The notes: a model not told the origin generated them from the letters alone. A stretch of 64,000 nucleotides of DNA from Pseudomonas sp. M47T1 (GCF_000263855.1 NZ_AJWX01000001.1:62001-126000), one strand, 5' to 3'; positions 17,072 through 26,050 are shown, counted from the stretch's first letter. Numbers and translations: made by a program.

Positions 17072-19315
17072 ATGCAAAACCGATTTGGGGATCGCTTCAA
17101 AACCACCACCTTGGCCCAGGCCTTCGGCTGGACCCTGGCTGCCTGCGCTGCCATGCCGCTGGGCGCTGCCCAGGCAGCGGACGCCACGGCTGCAGCCAGC
17201 GACAGCAGCGCCGAGCCAGTGCTCAAGTCGGTGACCGTCACCGCCACCCGCCGCGAAGAGTCGCTGCAGAAGGTGCCCGTGGCCGTGACCGTGCTCGACG
17301 GTGAACAGTTGGGCCGGGAAAACCGCACCAGCATCGAAAGCATCGTCCAGCAGATCCCCACGGTGAACTTCCGTACTGGTGCCTCGAACAAGGACACTTC
17401 GCTGTTTGTTCGTGGCGTGGGCACTATTTCGACTTCGCCGGGTGTGGAGCCTACCGTGGCCACCGTGGTCGACGGCGTCGTGTATGGCCGCCCCGGCATG
17501 GCCACCCTCGACCTGCTGGACCTGGAACGCATCGAAGTACTGCGCGGCCCCCAGGGCACCCTGTTCGGCAAGAATGCCTCGGCCGGGGTGCTCAACATCA
17601 CCACCAAGGCCCCCACCGACGAGACCCACGGCTACGTGGAGCAGTCCTACTACCAGGGCAACGAAAGCCGCACCCGCTTCGGCATCGGTGGCACGCTGAT
17701 TCCCGGCACCCTGAAAGGCAACCTCACCGCGCTGGTGAGCGACTACGACGGCAACGTGCACAACAAGACCAACGGCCAGACGCTCAACGGTTACAACCGC
17801 AAGGGTGCGCGCGGCAAACTGGAGTTCACCCCCAACGACGACTTCAAGCTGACCTTGTCGGCCGACTACATGAACTCGGCCAGCGACGCGCCCAACGGCG
17901 TGATCAGTAGCAGCACCCTGGCCTCGTTCGGCAGTGCGCTGTCGCCGGTAACAGCCAGCTCGCACAACCGTGACATCGCCAGCGACTATCGCACCCACGT
18001 CAACGACTACAACAAGGGCCTGTCGGCGCAGGCCGACTGGAACCTGGGCGACTACACCCTGACGTCCATCACCGCCTGGCGTGGCTGGAACAACGACCAG
18101 TGGCAAGACGCCGACCACCTGGCGAACATCAGCGCCACCTACCCCGGCATTGATGACCGCGGCACCCTGAATTACGACCAGTACAGCCAGGAGTTCCGCA
18201 TCGCTTCGCCCAAGGGCGAGTTCATGGAATACGTGGCGGGCCTTTACTACATGCACGCCCGGGACAAGGAGACCTACGAGCGTACATTGATCACCCCAAC
18301 GGCCACCAACGACGGCATCGCCAACTACGGCACCACCAGCGACAGCGTCGCGGCATTCGGGGAAAACACCTTCAACTTCACCTCTACCTTCCGCGGCATT
18401 GCCGGCCTGCGCTGGACCCACGACCGCCTCAGCTACGACCACGAGCGCACGTCCACCTCGGTCGTGGCCGTCAACGGTATCAACCCCAGCACCAGCAGTT
18501 CGGGCGACACCGATGCCCATGGCTGGTCCGGGCGCCTGGGCTTCCAGTACGACCTGAGCGACAACGTCACCAGCTACCTGACCTACTCGCGCGGCTACAA
18601 GGGCCCGGCCTACAACGTGTTCTTCAACATGCAGCCGCGTGACACCCAGGCCCTGAAGCCGGAAACCTCCAACACCTGGGAACTGGGGGTCAAGGCGTCC
18701 AGCTGGAACAACCGCCTGACCACCAACCTGGCGGTGTTCCACAGCGAGTACCAGAACTACCAGGCCAACTTCTACGACACGGTGGCCAACCAGGTGGTGA
18801 CCCGCCTGATCAACGCCGGCACGGTCAGCACCGAAGGCGTCGAGGGTGACTGGGCCCTGCAGGCTACGCGCAACCTGAAGCTGTCCGGCTCCTTTGCCTA
18901 CACCCATGCACGCGTCGACGAGTTCAGCTGCCCGGCTGGCGCTGCCGCCAGTTGCAACGTCAATGGCAACGCGTTGCCGTTCAGCCCTGACTGGAAAACC
19001 TACGTGCGCGCCGACTACGACATCCCGCTGGACAACGGCATGGATATCGAACTGGGCACCGACTACAACTGGCAGAGCAAAGTGCAGTACGACATCAGCC
19101 AGGCGGCCGGCACCACCCAGGGTGCCTATGGCATCTGGAACGGCAGCATCGCCCTGGCCGACTATGGCAGCGGCTGGCGCGTGTCGCTGGAAGGCAAGAA
19201 CCTGCTCAACAAGTCCTACTCGCCACTGCTGGCGACCGGCACCGGCTACGTCTACCGCGCGGTACCGCGTGATGACCAACGTTACTTCGGCATTCAAGTA
19301 CGCAAGGACTTCTAA
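17072..19315 (+). CDS. TonB-dependent outer-membrane receptor
   Basis: A 747-residue TonB-dependent transporter. A long signal peptide ends near GAAQAA (about residue 36). A possible TonB box LKSVTVTA precedes the plug domain (SLQKVPVAVTVL to RGPQGTLFGKNASAGVLNITTKAP). A 22-strand barrel follows and ends ...RDDQRYFGIQVRKDF with the terminal aromatic residue needed for barrel insertion. GAGCAGGG lies upstream of the ATG; 38 codons upstream also open but read as non-signal sequence. The neighbouring monooxygenase starts four bases after its stop. It imports a substrate too large for porins. Context suggests an organosulfur or sulfated sugar rather than a siderophore (inference). Confidence 0.9.
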   Translation: MQNRFGDRFKTTTLAQAFGWTLAACAAMPLGAAQAADATAAASDSSAEPVLKSVTVTATRREESLQKVPVAVTVLDGEQLGRENRTSIESIVQQIPTVNFRTGASNKDTSLFVRGVGTISTSPGVEPTVATVVDGVVYGRPGMATLDLLDLERIEVLRGPQGTLFGKNASAGVLNITTKAPTDETHGYVEQSYYQGNESRTRFGIGGTLIPGTLKGNLTALVSDYDGNVHNKTNGQTLNGYNRKGARGKLEFTPNDDFKLTLSADYMNSASDAPNGVISSSTLASFGSALSPVTASSHNRDIASDYRTHVNDYNKGLSAQADWNLGDYTLTSITAWRGWNNDQWQDADHLANISATYPGIDDRGTLNYDQYSQEFRIASPKGEFMEYVAGLYYMHARDKETYERTLITPTATNDGIANYGTTSDSVAAFGENTFNFTSTFRGIAGLRWTHDRLSYDHERTSTSVVAVNGINPSTSSSGDTDAHGWSGRLGFQYDLSDNVTSYLTYSRGYKGPAYNVFFNMQPRDTQALKPETSNTWELGVKASSWNNRLTTNLAVFHSEYQNYQANFYDTVANQVVTRLINAGTVSTEGVEGDWALQATRNLKLSGSFAYTHARVDEFSCPAGAAASCNVNGNALPFSPDWKTYVRADYDIPLDNGMDIELGTDYNWQSKVQYDISQAAGTTQGAYGIWNGSIALADYGSGWRVSLEGKNLLNKSYSPLLATGTGYVYRAVPRDDQRYFGIQVRKDF

Positions 19316-19318
19316 AGC

Positions 19319-20650
19319 ATGAGCCAGGCACCACGACAACTGAAATTGGGCGCGTTCCTGATGGCCACCGGGCACCACGTGGCGGCCTGGCGGCATCCTG
19401 ATGTGCCGGCCAACGCCGGCCTTGATTTCAAGCACTACAAGCGCCTGGCCCAGGTGGCCGAGCGCGCGCGCTTCGACACCCTGTTCGTGGCCGACAGCGT
19501 GGCGGCGGCCACCGGCGACATCGCCAGCCGCATGGCACGCTCGGATCACTTCGAGCCGCTGACCTTGCTGTCGGCGCTGAGCGCAGTCACCGAACACATC
19601 GGCCTGATCAGCACCGTCACCACCAGCTACAACGAGCCCTACCATGTGGCGCGCAAGTTCTCCTCGCTGGATCACCTGTCGGGCGGCCGTGCCGGCTGGA
19701 ACCTGGTGACCTCCGATGCCGCCGCCGAGGCGCAGAACTTCGGCCGCGACGAGCACATTGGCCACGCCGACCGCTACAGCCGTGCCCGCGAGTTTTACCA
19801 AGTGGTCACCGGCCTGTGGGACAGCTGGGCCGACGATGCCTTCACCCGCGACAAGGCCGGCGGGCAGTATTACGACCCGGCCAAGCTGCACGTGCTTAAC
19901 CATGTGGGCGAGCATTTCCGGGTCAAGGGCCCGCTCAACGTCGCCCGTTCGCCCCAAGGCCGGCCGGTGATTGTGCAGGCCGGCTCTTCGGAAACCGGCC
20001 GTGAGCTGGCGGCGCAAACCGCCGAAGTGGTCTTTACTGCCCAGACTTCGCTGGCCAACGCCCAGGCGTTCTACGCCGACCTGAAAGGTCGACTGGCCAA
20101 GTTCGGCCGCAGCGACGACTCGCTGAAAATCATGCCCGGGGTGTTCGTGGTGGTGGGTGATACCGAGGCCCAGGCGCGCGAGAAGTTCGAAGCCTTCCAG
20201 GCACTGGTGGAGCCCGAGGTGGGTGTGGCACTGTTGGGGCGTATGCTGGGTAACTTCGACCTGTCCGGCTACCCGCTGGACGGGCCGTTGCCGGAGCTGC
20301 CATTGACCGACAGCGGCCAGCAGAGCCGGCAGAAACTGTTGACCGAACTGGCCGGGCAGGAAAACCTGAGCCTGGCCGAATTGGGCCGCAAGATCGCCGG
20401 TGGCCGTGGGCATTACAGCCTGATCGGAACCGCGGTGCAGATTGTCGATCAGTTGCAGGAGTGGTTCGAGCAGGGCGCGGCCGATGGCTTCAACGTGCTG
20501 GTGCCACATTTGCCGGGCGGCCTGGAAGATTTCGCTGATTACGTAGTGCCCGAACTGCAGCGCCGCGGGCTGTTCCGAACCGAATACGAAGGCACAACGT
20601 TGCGCGAGAACCTGGGGCTGGAAAGGCCTGCGAACCGGTTTCTCTCATGA
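19319..20650 (+). CDS. LLM-class flavin monooxygenase (NtaA/DszA/DmoA group)
   Basis: A 443-residue FMN-dependent luciferase-like monooxygenase. It begins KLGAFLMATGHHVAAWRHP, contains the SSLDHLSGGRAGWNLVTS strand and PVIVQAGSSETGRELAAQTAEVVFTAQ (FMN phosphate region), and ends VPELQRRGLFRTEYEGTTLREN. These mark the NtaA/SnaA/DszA subgroup. It needs reduced FMN from a separate reductase and inserts oxygen to cleave C-S or C-N bonds. It starts four bases after the receptor stop, so the two are co-expressed. With the aldo/keto reductase that follows it may form an oxidative desulfonation route. The substrate is unknown. Confidence 0.88.
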   Translation: MSQAPRQLKLGAFLMATGHHVAAWRHPDVPANAGLDFKHYKRLAQVAERARFDTLFVADSVAAATGDIASRMARSDHFEPLTLLSALSAVTEHIGLISTVTTSYNEPYHVARKFSSLDHLSGGRAGWNLVTSDAAAEAQNFGRDEHIGHADRYSRAREFYQVVTGLWDSWADDAFTRDKAGGQYYDPAKLHVLNHVGEHFRVKGPLNVARSPQGRPVIVQAGSSETGRELAAQTAEVVFTAQTSLANAQAFYADLKGRLAKFGRSDDSLKIMPGVFVVVGDTEAQAREKFEAFQALVEPEVGVALLGRMLGNFDLSGYPLDGPLPELPLTDSGQQSRQKLLTELAGQENLSLAELGRKIAGGRGHYSLIGTAVQIVDQLQEWFEQGAADGFNVLVPHLPGGLEDFADYVVPELQRRGLFRTEYEGTTLRENLGLERPANRFLS

Positions 20651-20657
20651 CAGCGAC

Positions 20658-20725
20658 GTGGGAGCGGGCTCTGCCCGCGAAAAGAACACCGCGGTGTTTG
20701 CTTTGCGGGCAGAGCCCGCTCCCAC
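20658..20725. repeat. REP pair (compact)
   Basis: GTGGGAGCGGGCTCTGCCCG and its reverse copy enclose about 30 bases with ACCGCGGTGT. It lies eight bases after the monooxygenase stop and before the aldo/keto reductase, so it may separate their expression levels. Confidence 0.9.
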
Positions 20726-20762
20726 GATAAAATACAAAGCAGTTTATAAAAGCGAGGAACCG

Positions 20763-21800
20763 ATGACCTACATCGCTGCGCAAGACCGCTACGAGTCCAT
20801 CCCTTACCGCCGCGTAGGCCGCAGCGGCCTGGTGCTGCCCGCCCTGTCCCTGGGCCTGTGGCACAACTTTGGCGACAGCACGCCCATCGACACCCAGCGC
20901 GCCCTGCTGCGCACCGCCTTCGACCTGGGCATCAACCACTTCGACCTGGCCAACAACTACGGCCCGCCCTACGGCAGCGCCGAGATCAACTTCGGCCGCC
21001 TGCTGCGCGAAGACTTCAAGCAGTACCGCGACGAACTGATCATCTCCAGTAAGGCCGGCTGGGACATGTGGCCCGGCCCGTACGGCCAGGGCGGCGGCTC
21101 GCGCAAATACATCCTCGCAAGCCTGGACCAGAGCCTGCAGCGCCTGGGCGTCGACTACGTGGATATCTTCTATTCGCACCGCTTCGACCCGGACACCCCG
21201 CTGGAAGAAACCGCCGGCGCACTGGCCACCGCCGTGCAGCAAGGCAAGGCGCTGTACATCGGCATCTCCTCCTATTCGGGCGTGAAAACCCGCGAGATCG
21301 CCAAGCTGCTGCAGGAATGGAAAGTGCCATTGCTGATCCACCAGCCGGCCTACAACCTGCTTAACCGTTGGGTGGAAAAAGACTTGCTGGACGTCACCGA
21401 CGAACTGGGCAGCGGCGTCATCGCCTTCACCCCGCTGGCCCAGGGCCTGCTGACCGACAAGTACCTCAACGGCGTGCCCAAGGACGCCCGGGTGAACAAG
21501 CCGGGTGGCGGCTCGCTGCTGCAATCGCACCTGTCTGACAGCAACCTGGCGCACATCCGCTCGTTGAACGAAATCGCCCAGCAACGCGGCCAAAGCCTGG
21601 CCCAGATGGCCCTGGCCTGGACCCTGCGCGACCCGCGCGTGACCTCCGCGTTGATCGGTGCCAGCCGCCCCGAGCAGATCATCGAAAACGTCGGTGCCCT
21701 GAAGAACCTGTCGTTCACCCAGGAAGAACTGGCGGCCATCGACCGTTTCGCCGTCGAAGGCGGCATCAACCTGTGGGAAAAGCCATCGCTGGCTGAGTGA
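20763..21800 (+). CDS. Aldo/keto reductase (YghZ/Gpr type)
   Basis: A 345-residue NADPH-dependent aldo/keto reductase of the YghZ (L-glyceraldehyde-3-phosphate reductase) branch. The catalytic tetrad is visible as D in HFDLANNYG with its tyrosine, K in IISSKAG and H in DIFYSHRFD. The cofactor loop SALIGASRPEQI is near the C-terminus. The ATG has GAGGAA upstream. Such enzymes reduce small aldehydes or, in the A. tumefaciens sulfoquinovose pathway (SmoB), a 6-oxo-sugar formed by a flavin monooxygenase. Its place right after such a monooxygenase makes that comparison worth testing. General aldehyde detoxification is an alternative. Confidence 0.88.
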   Translation: MTYIAAQDRYESIPYRRVGRSGLVLPALSLGLWHNFGDSTPIDTQRALLRTAFDLGINHFDLANNYGPPYGSAEINFGRLLREDFKQYRDELIISSKAGWDMWPGPYGQGGGSRKYILASLDQSLQRLGVDYVDIFYSHRFDPDTPLEETAGALATAVQQGKALYIGISSYSGVKTREIAKLLQEWKVPLLIHQPAYNLLNRWVEKDLLDVTDELGSGVIAFTPLAQGLLTDKYLNGVPKDARVNKPGGGSLLQSHLSDSNLAHIRSLNEIAQQRGQSLAQMALAWTLRDPRVTSALIGASRPEQIIENVGALKNLSFTQEELAAIDRFAVEGGINLWEKPSLAE

Positions 21801-21810
21801 CCCTTCCAAG

Positions 21811-21832
21811 CCGGGGGCTTTTCGGCCCCCGG
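21811..21832 (+). other. Strong hairpin between aldo/keto reductase and binding-protein genes
   Basis: CCGGGGGC and GCCCCCGG form a perfect 8-base stem with a six-base loop, 11 bases after the stop. No T-run follows, so it is more likely an RNA-stabilising or attenuating stem than a simple terminator. Confidence 0.6.
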
Positions 21833-21853
21833 CCCCGCATTGCGAGAACCCTG

Positions 21854-22780
21854 ATGAAACCACTAGCACGCCTGGCGGCCGGCCTGTCCCTGCTCGCCCT
21901 GACCTTCAACGCCCTGGCCGACCCGGCCGCGCTGCGCATTGGCTACCAGAAGGGCTCCATCGCCCTGGTGCTGGCCAAGGAACACGGCCTGCTGGAGAAA
22001 CAGTTCCCGCACACCAAGGTGCAGTGGATCGAATTCCCCGCCGGCCCGCAGATGCTCGAAGCCCTCAACGTCGGCGCTTTGGACGTAGGCTCCACCGGCG
22101 ACATCCCGCCGCTGTTTGCCCAAGCGGCAGGCGCGGACCTGGTCTACATCGGCGCCGAACCGTCCAAACCTGCGGCGGAAGTGATCCTGGTGAAAAACGA
22201 CAGCCCGCTGCACAGCGTGGCCGAACTCAAGGGCAAGAAAGTCGCCTTCCAGAAGGGCTCAAGCTCGCACAACCTGATCCTGCGCGCCCTCAACCAGGCT
22301 GGCCTCACCTACAAAGACATCCAGCCCATCTACCTGAGCCCCGCCGACGCCCGCGCCGCCTTCGAGCAAGGTAGCGTTGACGCCTGGGTGATCTGGGACC
22401 CGTACTCCTCGCTGGCGCTCAGTGACGGCCACACCCGCAAACTCGCCGATGGCACCGGGCTGGGCCTGTCCGGGCCGCTTTACACTGCGCGCCGGCAGTA
22501 CGCCGAGCAGAATGGGCCGTTTATCCACAGCGTGCTGGACGAACTAAGCCAAGCTGAAGCGCTGACGCGCAGCCAGCGCGAGGACAGCATCAACGTGCTG
22601 GCGGGCAACATGAGCCTGCCCAAGGCGGTGGTGGCGCAGTACATCGACAACCGTCCGCCTTCGCCCATCTCGCCGATTGACGACAAGATCATGGCTGCGC
22701 AGCAGGTGACGGCGGATTTGTTTTATCAGAATCGGTTGTTGCCCAAGCGTGTGGACGTTAGTAGCGCGGTGCTGAAGTAA
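21854..22780 (+). CDS. Aliphatic sulfonate-type ABC substrate-binding protein (orphan)
   Basis: A 308-residue SsuA-like periplasmic binding protein. A signal peptide of about 21 residues ends NALA. The family marks are LRIGYQKGS, WIEFPAGPQMLEALNVGALDVGSTGDIPPLFAQAAGADLVY and DAWVIWDPYSS. It aligns readily with SsuA encoded at 32865. No permease or ATPase gene accompanies it, so it probably feeds the SsuBC or TauBC membrane complexes encoded further along (inference). It ends the LacI/TonB/monooxygenase module and would be the periplasmic step after outer-membrane entry. The ligand is likely a sulfonate or sulfate ester. Confidence 0.85.
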   Translation: MKPLARLAAGLSLLALTFNALADPAALRIGYQKGSIALVLAKEHGLLEKQFPHTKVQWIEFPAGPQMLEALNVGALDVGSTGDIPPLFAQAAGADLVYIGAEPSKPAAEVILVKNDSPLHSVAELKGKKVAFQKGSSSHNLILRALNQAGLTYKDIQPIYLSPADARAAFEQGSVDAWVIWDPYSSLALSDGHTRKLADGTGLGLSGPLYTARRQYAEQNGPFIHSVLDELSQAEALTRSQREDSINVLAGNMSLPKAVVAQYIDNRPPSPISPIDDKIMAAQQVTADLFYQNRLLPKRVDVSSAVLK

Positions 22781-22790
22781 ATCCGTGTCG

Positions 22791-22836
22791 CCTGCTTCCC
22801 GAGCCGTGTGGGACCGGGCGAAGCTCGGGAAGCAGG
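22791..22836. repeat. Perfect inverted repeat, GGGAAGCAG family
   Basis: CCTGCTTCCCGAG and CTCGGGAAGCAGG are exact 13-base reverse complements separated by CGTGTGGGACCGGGCGAAG-type sequence. It lies 10 bases after the binding-protein stop and can act as a transcript-end hairpin. Confidence 0.75.
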
Positions 22837-22979
22837 CACCACAAATCTTGGGATTTTTCCCACAGTGTTATCGGAAGTGGCCGGGTAGTGATGCCCCAGG
22901 CATCGCCCTATAGTCCTCTGCGTTGCTGAGCATCAGCGACCGGGCGTGCAAGCCTGTCCAGAAACTTAGTCCCGTAAGC

Positions 22980-23110
22980 GCACAGCAGGCAGTAGAATTG
23001 CCTGCTGTGCTCGTTATGGCGGCTATGTGTGGGAGGCCTTCGGGTCTGCCGGCTCTGGACCGGTCTTGCACACCTGCGCATAGCTGCCACCTCATTCGCG
23101 TGCAAGCGAA
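22980..23110 (+). ncRNA. Candidate structured RNA leader
   Basis: Five nested or consecutive stems are visible. An 11-base perfect hairpin runs 22980-22990/23000-23010. A long closing stem GGCGGCTATG (23018-23027) pairs with CATAGCTGCC (23079-23088), with one G-U. It encloses an AGGCC-TTCG-GGTCT hairpin and a CCGG...CCGG hairpin, giving a multibranch fold. TTCGC...GCGAA (23095-23110) follows. It ends 32 bases before a small orphan gene. It may be a cis-regulatory leader or an independent RNA. I recall similar sequences before small Pseudomonas genes but cannot verify this. Confidence 0.55.
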
Positions 23111-23142
23111 GGTGGCTGTCTCAACTGTCCAGAGTACTTGCC

Positions 23143-23385
23143 ATGACCAACCACGACGCCTCACCCCCCATCTTCCTGATCAACCCCGACTGCCCCGACC
23201 TCGACCTCTTCGAGTTCGCCACCCGCCGTTTCCAGACGGTGCGCAACCTGATGGAATCCTTGTCGTGCATGAATTCTTGCTCAATCGAGGGCAAGGACCT
23301 GAATGTGGCGGCGGATATTGCTTACCAACTGCTTCAGGAGGGCTGTGAGCTGTTGGAAAGTGTGCAGGGGCGCTTGGGGATGTGA
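23143..23385 (+). CDS. Small protein of unknown function (80 aa)
   Basis: An 80-residue protein starting MTNHDASPPIFLINPDCP and followed by a helical region with three cysteines (MESLSCMNSCS...EGCELLES). It has no signal peptide or membrane segment. It looks like one of the small paralogous proteins that Pseudomonas genomes carry in many copies (DUF3077-like in style, not certain). No clear Shine-Dalgarno is present; the folded sequence directly upstream may control its translation. The start was chosen as the only ATG that keeps the conserved-looking N-terminus; upstream sequence in frame is the RNA-like leader. Confidence 0.6.
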   Translation: MTNHDASPPIFLINPDCPDLDLFEFATRRFQTVRNLMESLSCMNSCSIEGKDLNVAADIAYQLLQEGCELLESVQGRLGM

Positions 23386-23528
23386 TGCAAAAACGATCTG
23401 ACAGAGGTTGGCAGCTTAGGGTTAAAAATCCTCGCGTTCATGTGGATTTCAGAAATTAACTACCCCGACTGTCAAAAAACCTCATGATCGTGAGGATTAC
23501 TCTTGAGAAGCCGTTGCTACGGCTTCTT

Positions 23529-24362
23529 TCAGAACGGCGCATCGCCCAAGATGGTCGCACGCTGCATCACCCGCCGCGCAGGCCGGTAATCATCCACCGC
23601 GTAATGCTGCGTGCTGCGGTTGTCCCAGAACGCCACGTCATTCTCCTGCCAGCGCCAGCGCACGAAGAACTCGGGGCGGGTGGCGTGGGCGAACAACAGC
23701 TTGAGGATGGCCTCGCTTTCCGCCGGTTCCAGTTCGTTGATGCGAGTGGTGAAGCCATCGCTGACGAACAGCGATTTGCGCCCGCTCACCGGGTGGGTGC
23801 GAATCACCGGATGGCTGATCGGCGGGTTCTTGCGGCGGGCTTCTTCCCAGCGCGCCAGGTCTTCAGGGGTGCTGCCGAAGCGCTCCAGCGGGAAGGACTT
23901 GGTGAAGTCGTGGGTAGCGGTCAGGCCATCCAACAGGCGCTTGAACGGTTCGGACAGCGCCTCGTAGGCCGCGATGCCGCTGGCCCACAGGGTATCGCCG
24001 CCGTAGGGCGGGATCAGCTTGGCGCTGAGCACCGCACCCATCGCCGGGGTGGGCAGGAAGGTCACGTCGGTGTGCCAGATGGCGTTGTCGCGCACGTCGG
24101 TGACGGCGGTGTCGAGGATCAGCACTTCGGGCTGTTCCGGCACATTCGGGTAGATGGGGTGGATGTGCAGGTCACCGAACTGCGCGGCAAAACGTGCCTG
24201 CTGCTGCGGGGTGACGGGCTGGTCGCGGAAGAAGATTACGTGGTGCTGGAGCAGCGCCTGTTCGATGGCGTCGCGGTGTTCGGCGGCCAGCGGCTGGGCG
24301 ATGTCGATGCCGCTGATGACGGCGCCGATGGCAGGGCTGATAGGGGTGATGGTCAGGCTCAT
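23529..24362 (-). CDS. tauD: Taurine dioxygenase
   Basis: A 277-residue Fe(II)/2-oxoglutarate dioxygenase. The iron-binding facial triad is H97-x-D99 (IWHTDVTF) and H253 ([10 protein letters not shown]), and R264 binds 2-oxoglutarate. It hydroxylates taurine, releasing sulfite and aminoacetaldehyde in the cytoplasm for use of taurine as sulfur source. The ATG at 24362 gives [10 protein letters not shown], matching E. coli TauD in start and length (283). It is the last gene of tauABCD, 30 bases after tauC. Closely related sulfonate dioxygenases with other substrates cannot be fully excluded, but the operon makes taurine most likely. Confidence 0.93.
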   Translation of the reverse strand: MSLTITPISPAIGAVISGIDIAQPLAAEHRDAIEQALLQHHVIFFRDQPVTPQQQARFAAQFGDLHIHPIYPNVPEQPEVLILDTAVTDVRDNAIWHTDVTFLPTPAMGAVLSAKLIPPYGGDTLWASGIAAYEALSEPFKRLLDGLTATHDFTKSFPLERFGSTPEDLARWEEARRKNPPISHPVIRTHPVSGRKSLFVSDGFTTRINELEPAESEAILKLLFAHATRPEFFVRWRWQENDVAFWDNRSTQHYAVDDYRPARRVMQRATILGDAPF

Positions 24363-24392
24363 GGCTATCTCGTTATTCAAGGTAAGCAGCAA

Positions 24393-25226
24393 TCAATGAC
24401 TTTGGCCGTGCCAGGGCACCAGCTTGCGTTGCAGGGCGCGCAGGCCCATTTCCAGGGCGAAGGCGATGATGGCGATGACCAGGATGCCCAAGATCACCAC
24501 GTCGGTGACCAGGAACTGCGCGGCCGACTGCACCATGAAACCCAGGCCGCTGGTGGCGGCGATCAGCTCGGCGGCCACCAGGGTGGACCAGCCCACGCCC
24601 AGGCCGATGCGCACGCCGGTGAGGATGTCGGGCAGGGCGCTGGGCAGTATCACGTGGCGGATCAGTTGTGCGCGGGTGGCGCCCAGCGACTGCGCGGCGC
24701 GCAGCTTGGCCGGGTCCACGGTGCGCACGCCGGTGGCGGTGGCGATGGCAATGGGGGCGAAGATGGCCAGGTAGATCAGCAGCACCTTGGACAGCTCGCC
24801 AATGCCGCACCAGATCACGATCAGCGGCAGGTAGGCCAGCGGCGGAATTGGGCGGTAGAACTCAATCAGCGGGTCGAAGATGCCGCGGGCGATGCGGTTG
24901 GTGCCGATGGCGATGCCGATAGGGATCGCCGTGAGAACGGCAAAACCCAGCGCCAGGCCAATGCGACCCAGGCTGGCGCCCAGGTGCTGCCACAAGGTGG
25001 CGTCCATGTAGCCCTTGGTTGCCAGCAGCCAGCCCTTGCCCAGCACGGCGCCGGGCGAGGGCAGGAACAGCGGCTCGATCAGGCCGGTGGCGGTCACGGC
25101 CCACCAGATGGCCAGCAGGGTCAGCAGGGTGATGGTGCTGATGGCGCGCGTGCTCAGCTGGCGCCGCGGCTTCACCGGTTTGATCAACGTGGCCTGGGCG
25201 GTGGCGGGGACCTGGTAGCTGCTCAT
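24393..25226 (-). CDS. tauC: Taurine ABC transporter permease
   Basis: A 277-residue inner-membrane permease of the SsuC/TauC (nitrate/sulfonate/taurine) family with about six membrane helices and the coupling loop [30 protein letters not shown]. Its ATG lies within the last codons of tauB (four-base overlap), implying translational coupling. With TauB it imports taurine delivered by TauA. A basic N-terminal tail of about 25 residues precedes the first helix. Binding proteins without a permease elsewhere in this window may also dock here. Confidence 0.92.
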   Translation of the reverse strand: MSSYQVPATAQATLIKPVKPRRQLSTRAISTITLLTLLAIWWAVTATGLIEPLFLPSPGAVLGKGWLLATKGYMDATLWQHLGASLGRIGLALGFAVLTAIPIGIAIGTNRIARGIFDPLIEFYRPIPPLAYLPLIVIWCGIGELSKVLLIYLAIFAPIAIATATGVRTVDPAKLRAAQSLGATRAQLIRHVILPSALPDILTGVRIGLGVGWSTLVAAELIAATSGLGFMVQSAAQFLVTDVVILGILVIAIIAFALEMGLRALQRKLVPWHGQSH

Positions 25227-26014
25227 GCCGGCTCCTGTTGCAGTGCGGTACGTTGGGAGAACACCCGCGCCAGCACGTGCTCGCGGGTTTCGATAAAGCG
25301 CGGGTCGGACTTGATTGAGCGCGCGGACTCGCCGGCGCTGTAGCGCTGGCCGAAGTCCAGGCTCAGGCGTTCAACGACTTGGCCGGGGTTGGGCGCCAGC
25401 AGGATCAGGTCGGTGGCCAGGAATACTGCTTCTTCGATGTCGTGGGTAATCAGGAACACCGGCTTGGCGGTGCGCTTCCACACTTGCAGCAGCAGTTCCT
25501 GCATTTGCTCGCGGGTGAAGGCGTCCAGGGCGCCGAAGGGTTCGTCCATCAGCAGCACGCGCGGGTCGGCGGCCAGCGCGCGGGCCAGGCCGACGCGCTG
25601 TTTTTGCCCGCCGGACAGTTGCCACACGCGGCGGCTGCCGAAGTCGGCCAGGTCTACCAGGGCCAGCATGTCGCGGGCGCGCAGTTCGCGTTTTTCACGG
25701 GGCACGCCAGCCAGCTCCAGGCCGAATGCCACGTTGGCCAGCACGTCCTGCCAGGGCAGCAGGGCATCGTCCTGGAACACCACGCCGCGCTCGGCGCTGG
25801 GGCCTTTCACCGGCACGCCGTCGAGGGTGATGCGCCCGGCACTGGGCTCGACGAACCCGGCGATCAGGTTCAGCAGCGAGGTCTTGCCGCTGCCCGAGGG
25901 GCCCAGGGCTACCAGCAGTTGCTGCGGGCCCAGGGACAGGTTGATGTCGGCCAGCACCGGCGTCGCGGCGCCAGGGTACTGTGCGCTGATGCGCTCGAGT
26001 TGCAGCAGGGCCAT
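25223..26014 (-). CDS. tauB: Taurine ABC transporter ATPase
   Basis: A 263-residue ATPase. Walker A GPSGSGKT is at residues 38-45, LSGGQ at 133-137, Walker B ends DEPFGALDA, and ITHDIEEA is the H-loop region typical of sulfonate/nitrate importers. The ATG at 26014 has AAGGAA eight bases upstream; the open frame before it runs into a REP element. It energises taurine uptake through TauC. A REP pair separates it from tauA, so tauBCD may be expressed at a lower level than tauA. Confidence 0.93.
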   Translation of the reverse strand: MALLQLERISAQYPGAATPVLADINLSLGPQQLLVALGPSGSGKTSLLNLIAGFVEPSAGRITLDGVPVKGPSAERGVVFQDDALLPWQDVLANVAFGLELAGVPREKRELRARDMLALVDLADFGSRRVWQLSGGQKQRVGLARALAADPRVLLMDEPFGALDAFTREQMQELLLQVWKRTAKPVFLITHDIEEAVFLATDLILLAPNPGQVVERLSLDFGQRYSAGESARSIKSDPRFIETREHVLARVFSQRTALQQEPA

Positions 26015-26050
26015 GGGGCTGTTCCTTGTGCGGGCTTTACTGCTGTCTTG

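Noticed and set aside
16970..20509. A 1,179-codon open frame on the minus strand across the TonB receptor and monooxygenase genes
   Set aside because: It is antisense to two clear genes, rich in G, A, V and H without domain pattern, and reflects the codon bias of high-GC DNA.
22980..23010. The 11-base hairpin as terminator of the upstream binding-protein gene
   Set aside because: It is 200 bases from the stop and is not followed by a T-run; the next bases begin another stem.
23484..25343. A 619-codon plus-strand open frame opposite tauD and tauC
   Set aside because: tauD and tauC have intact catalytic and coupling motifs on the minus strand.
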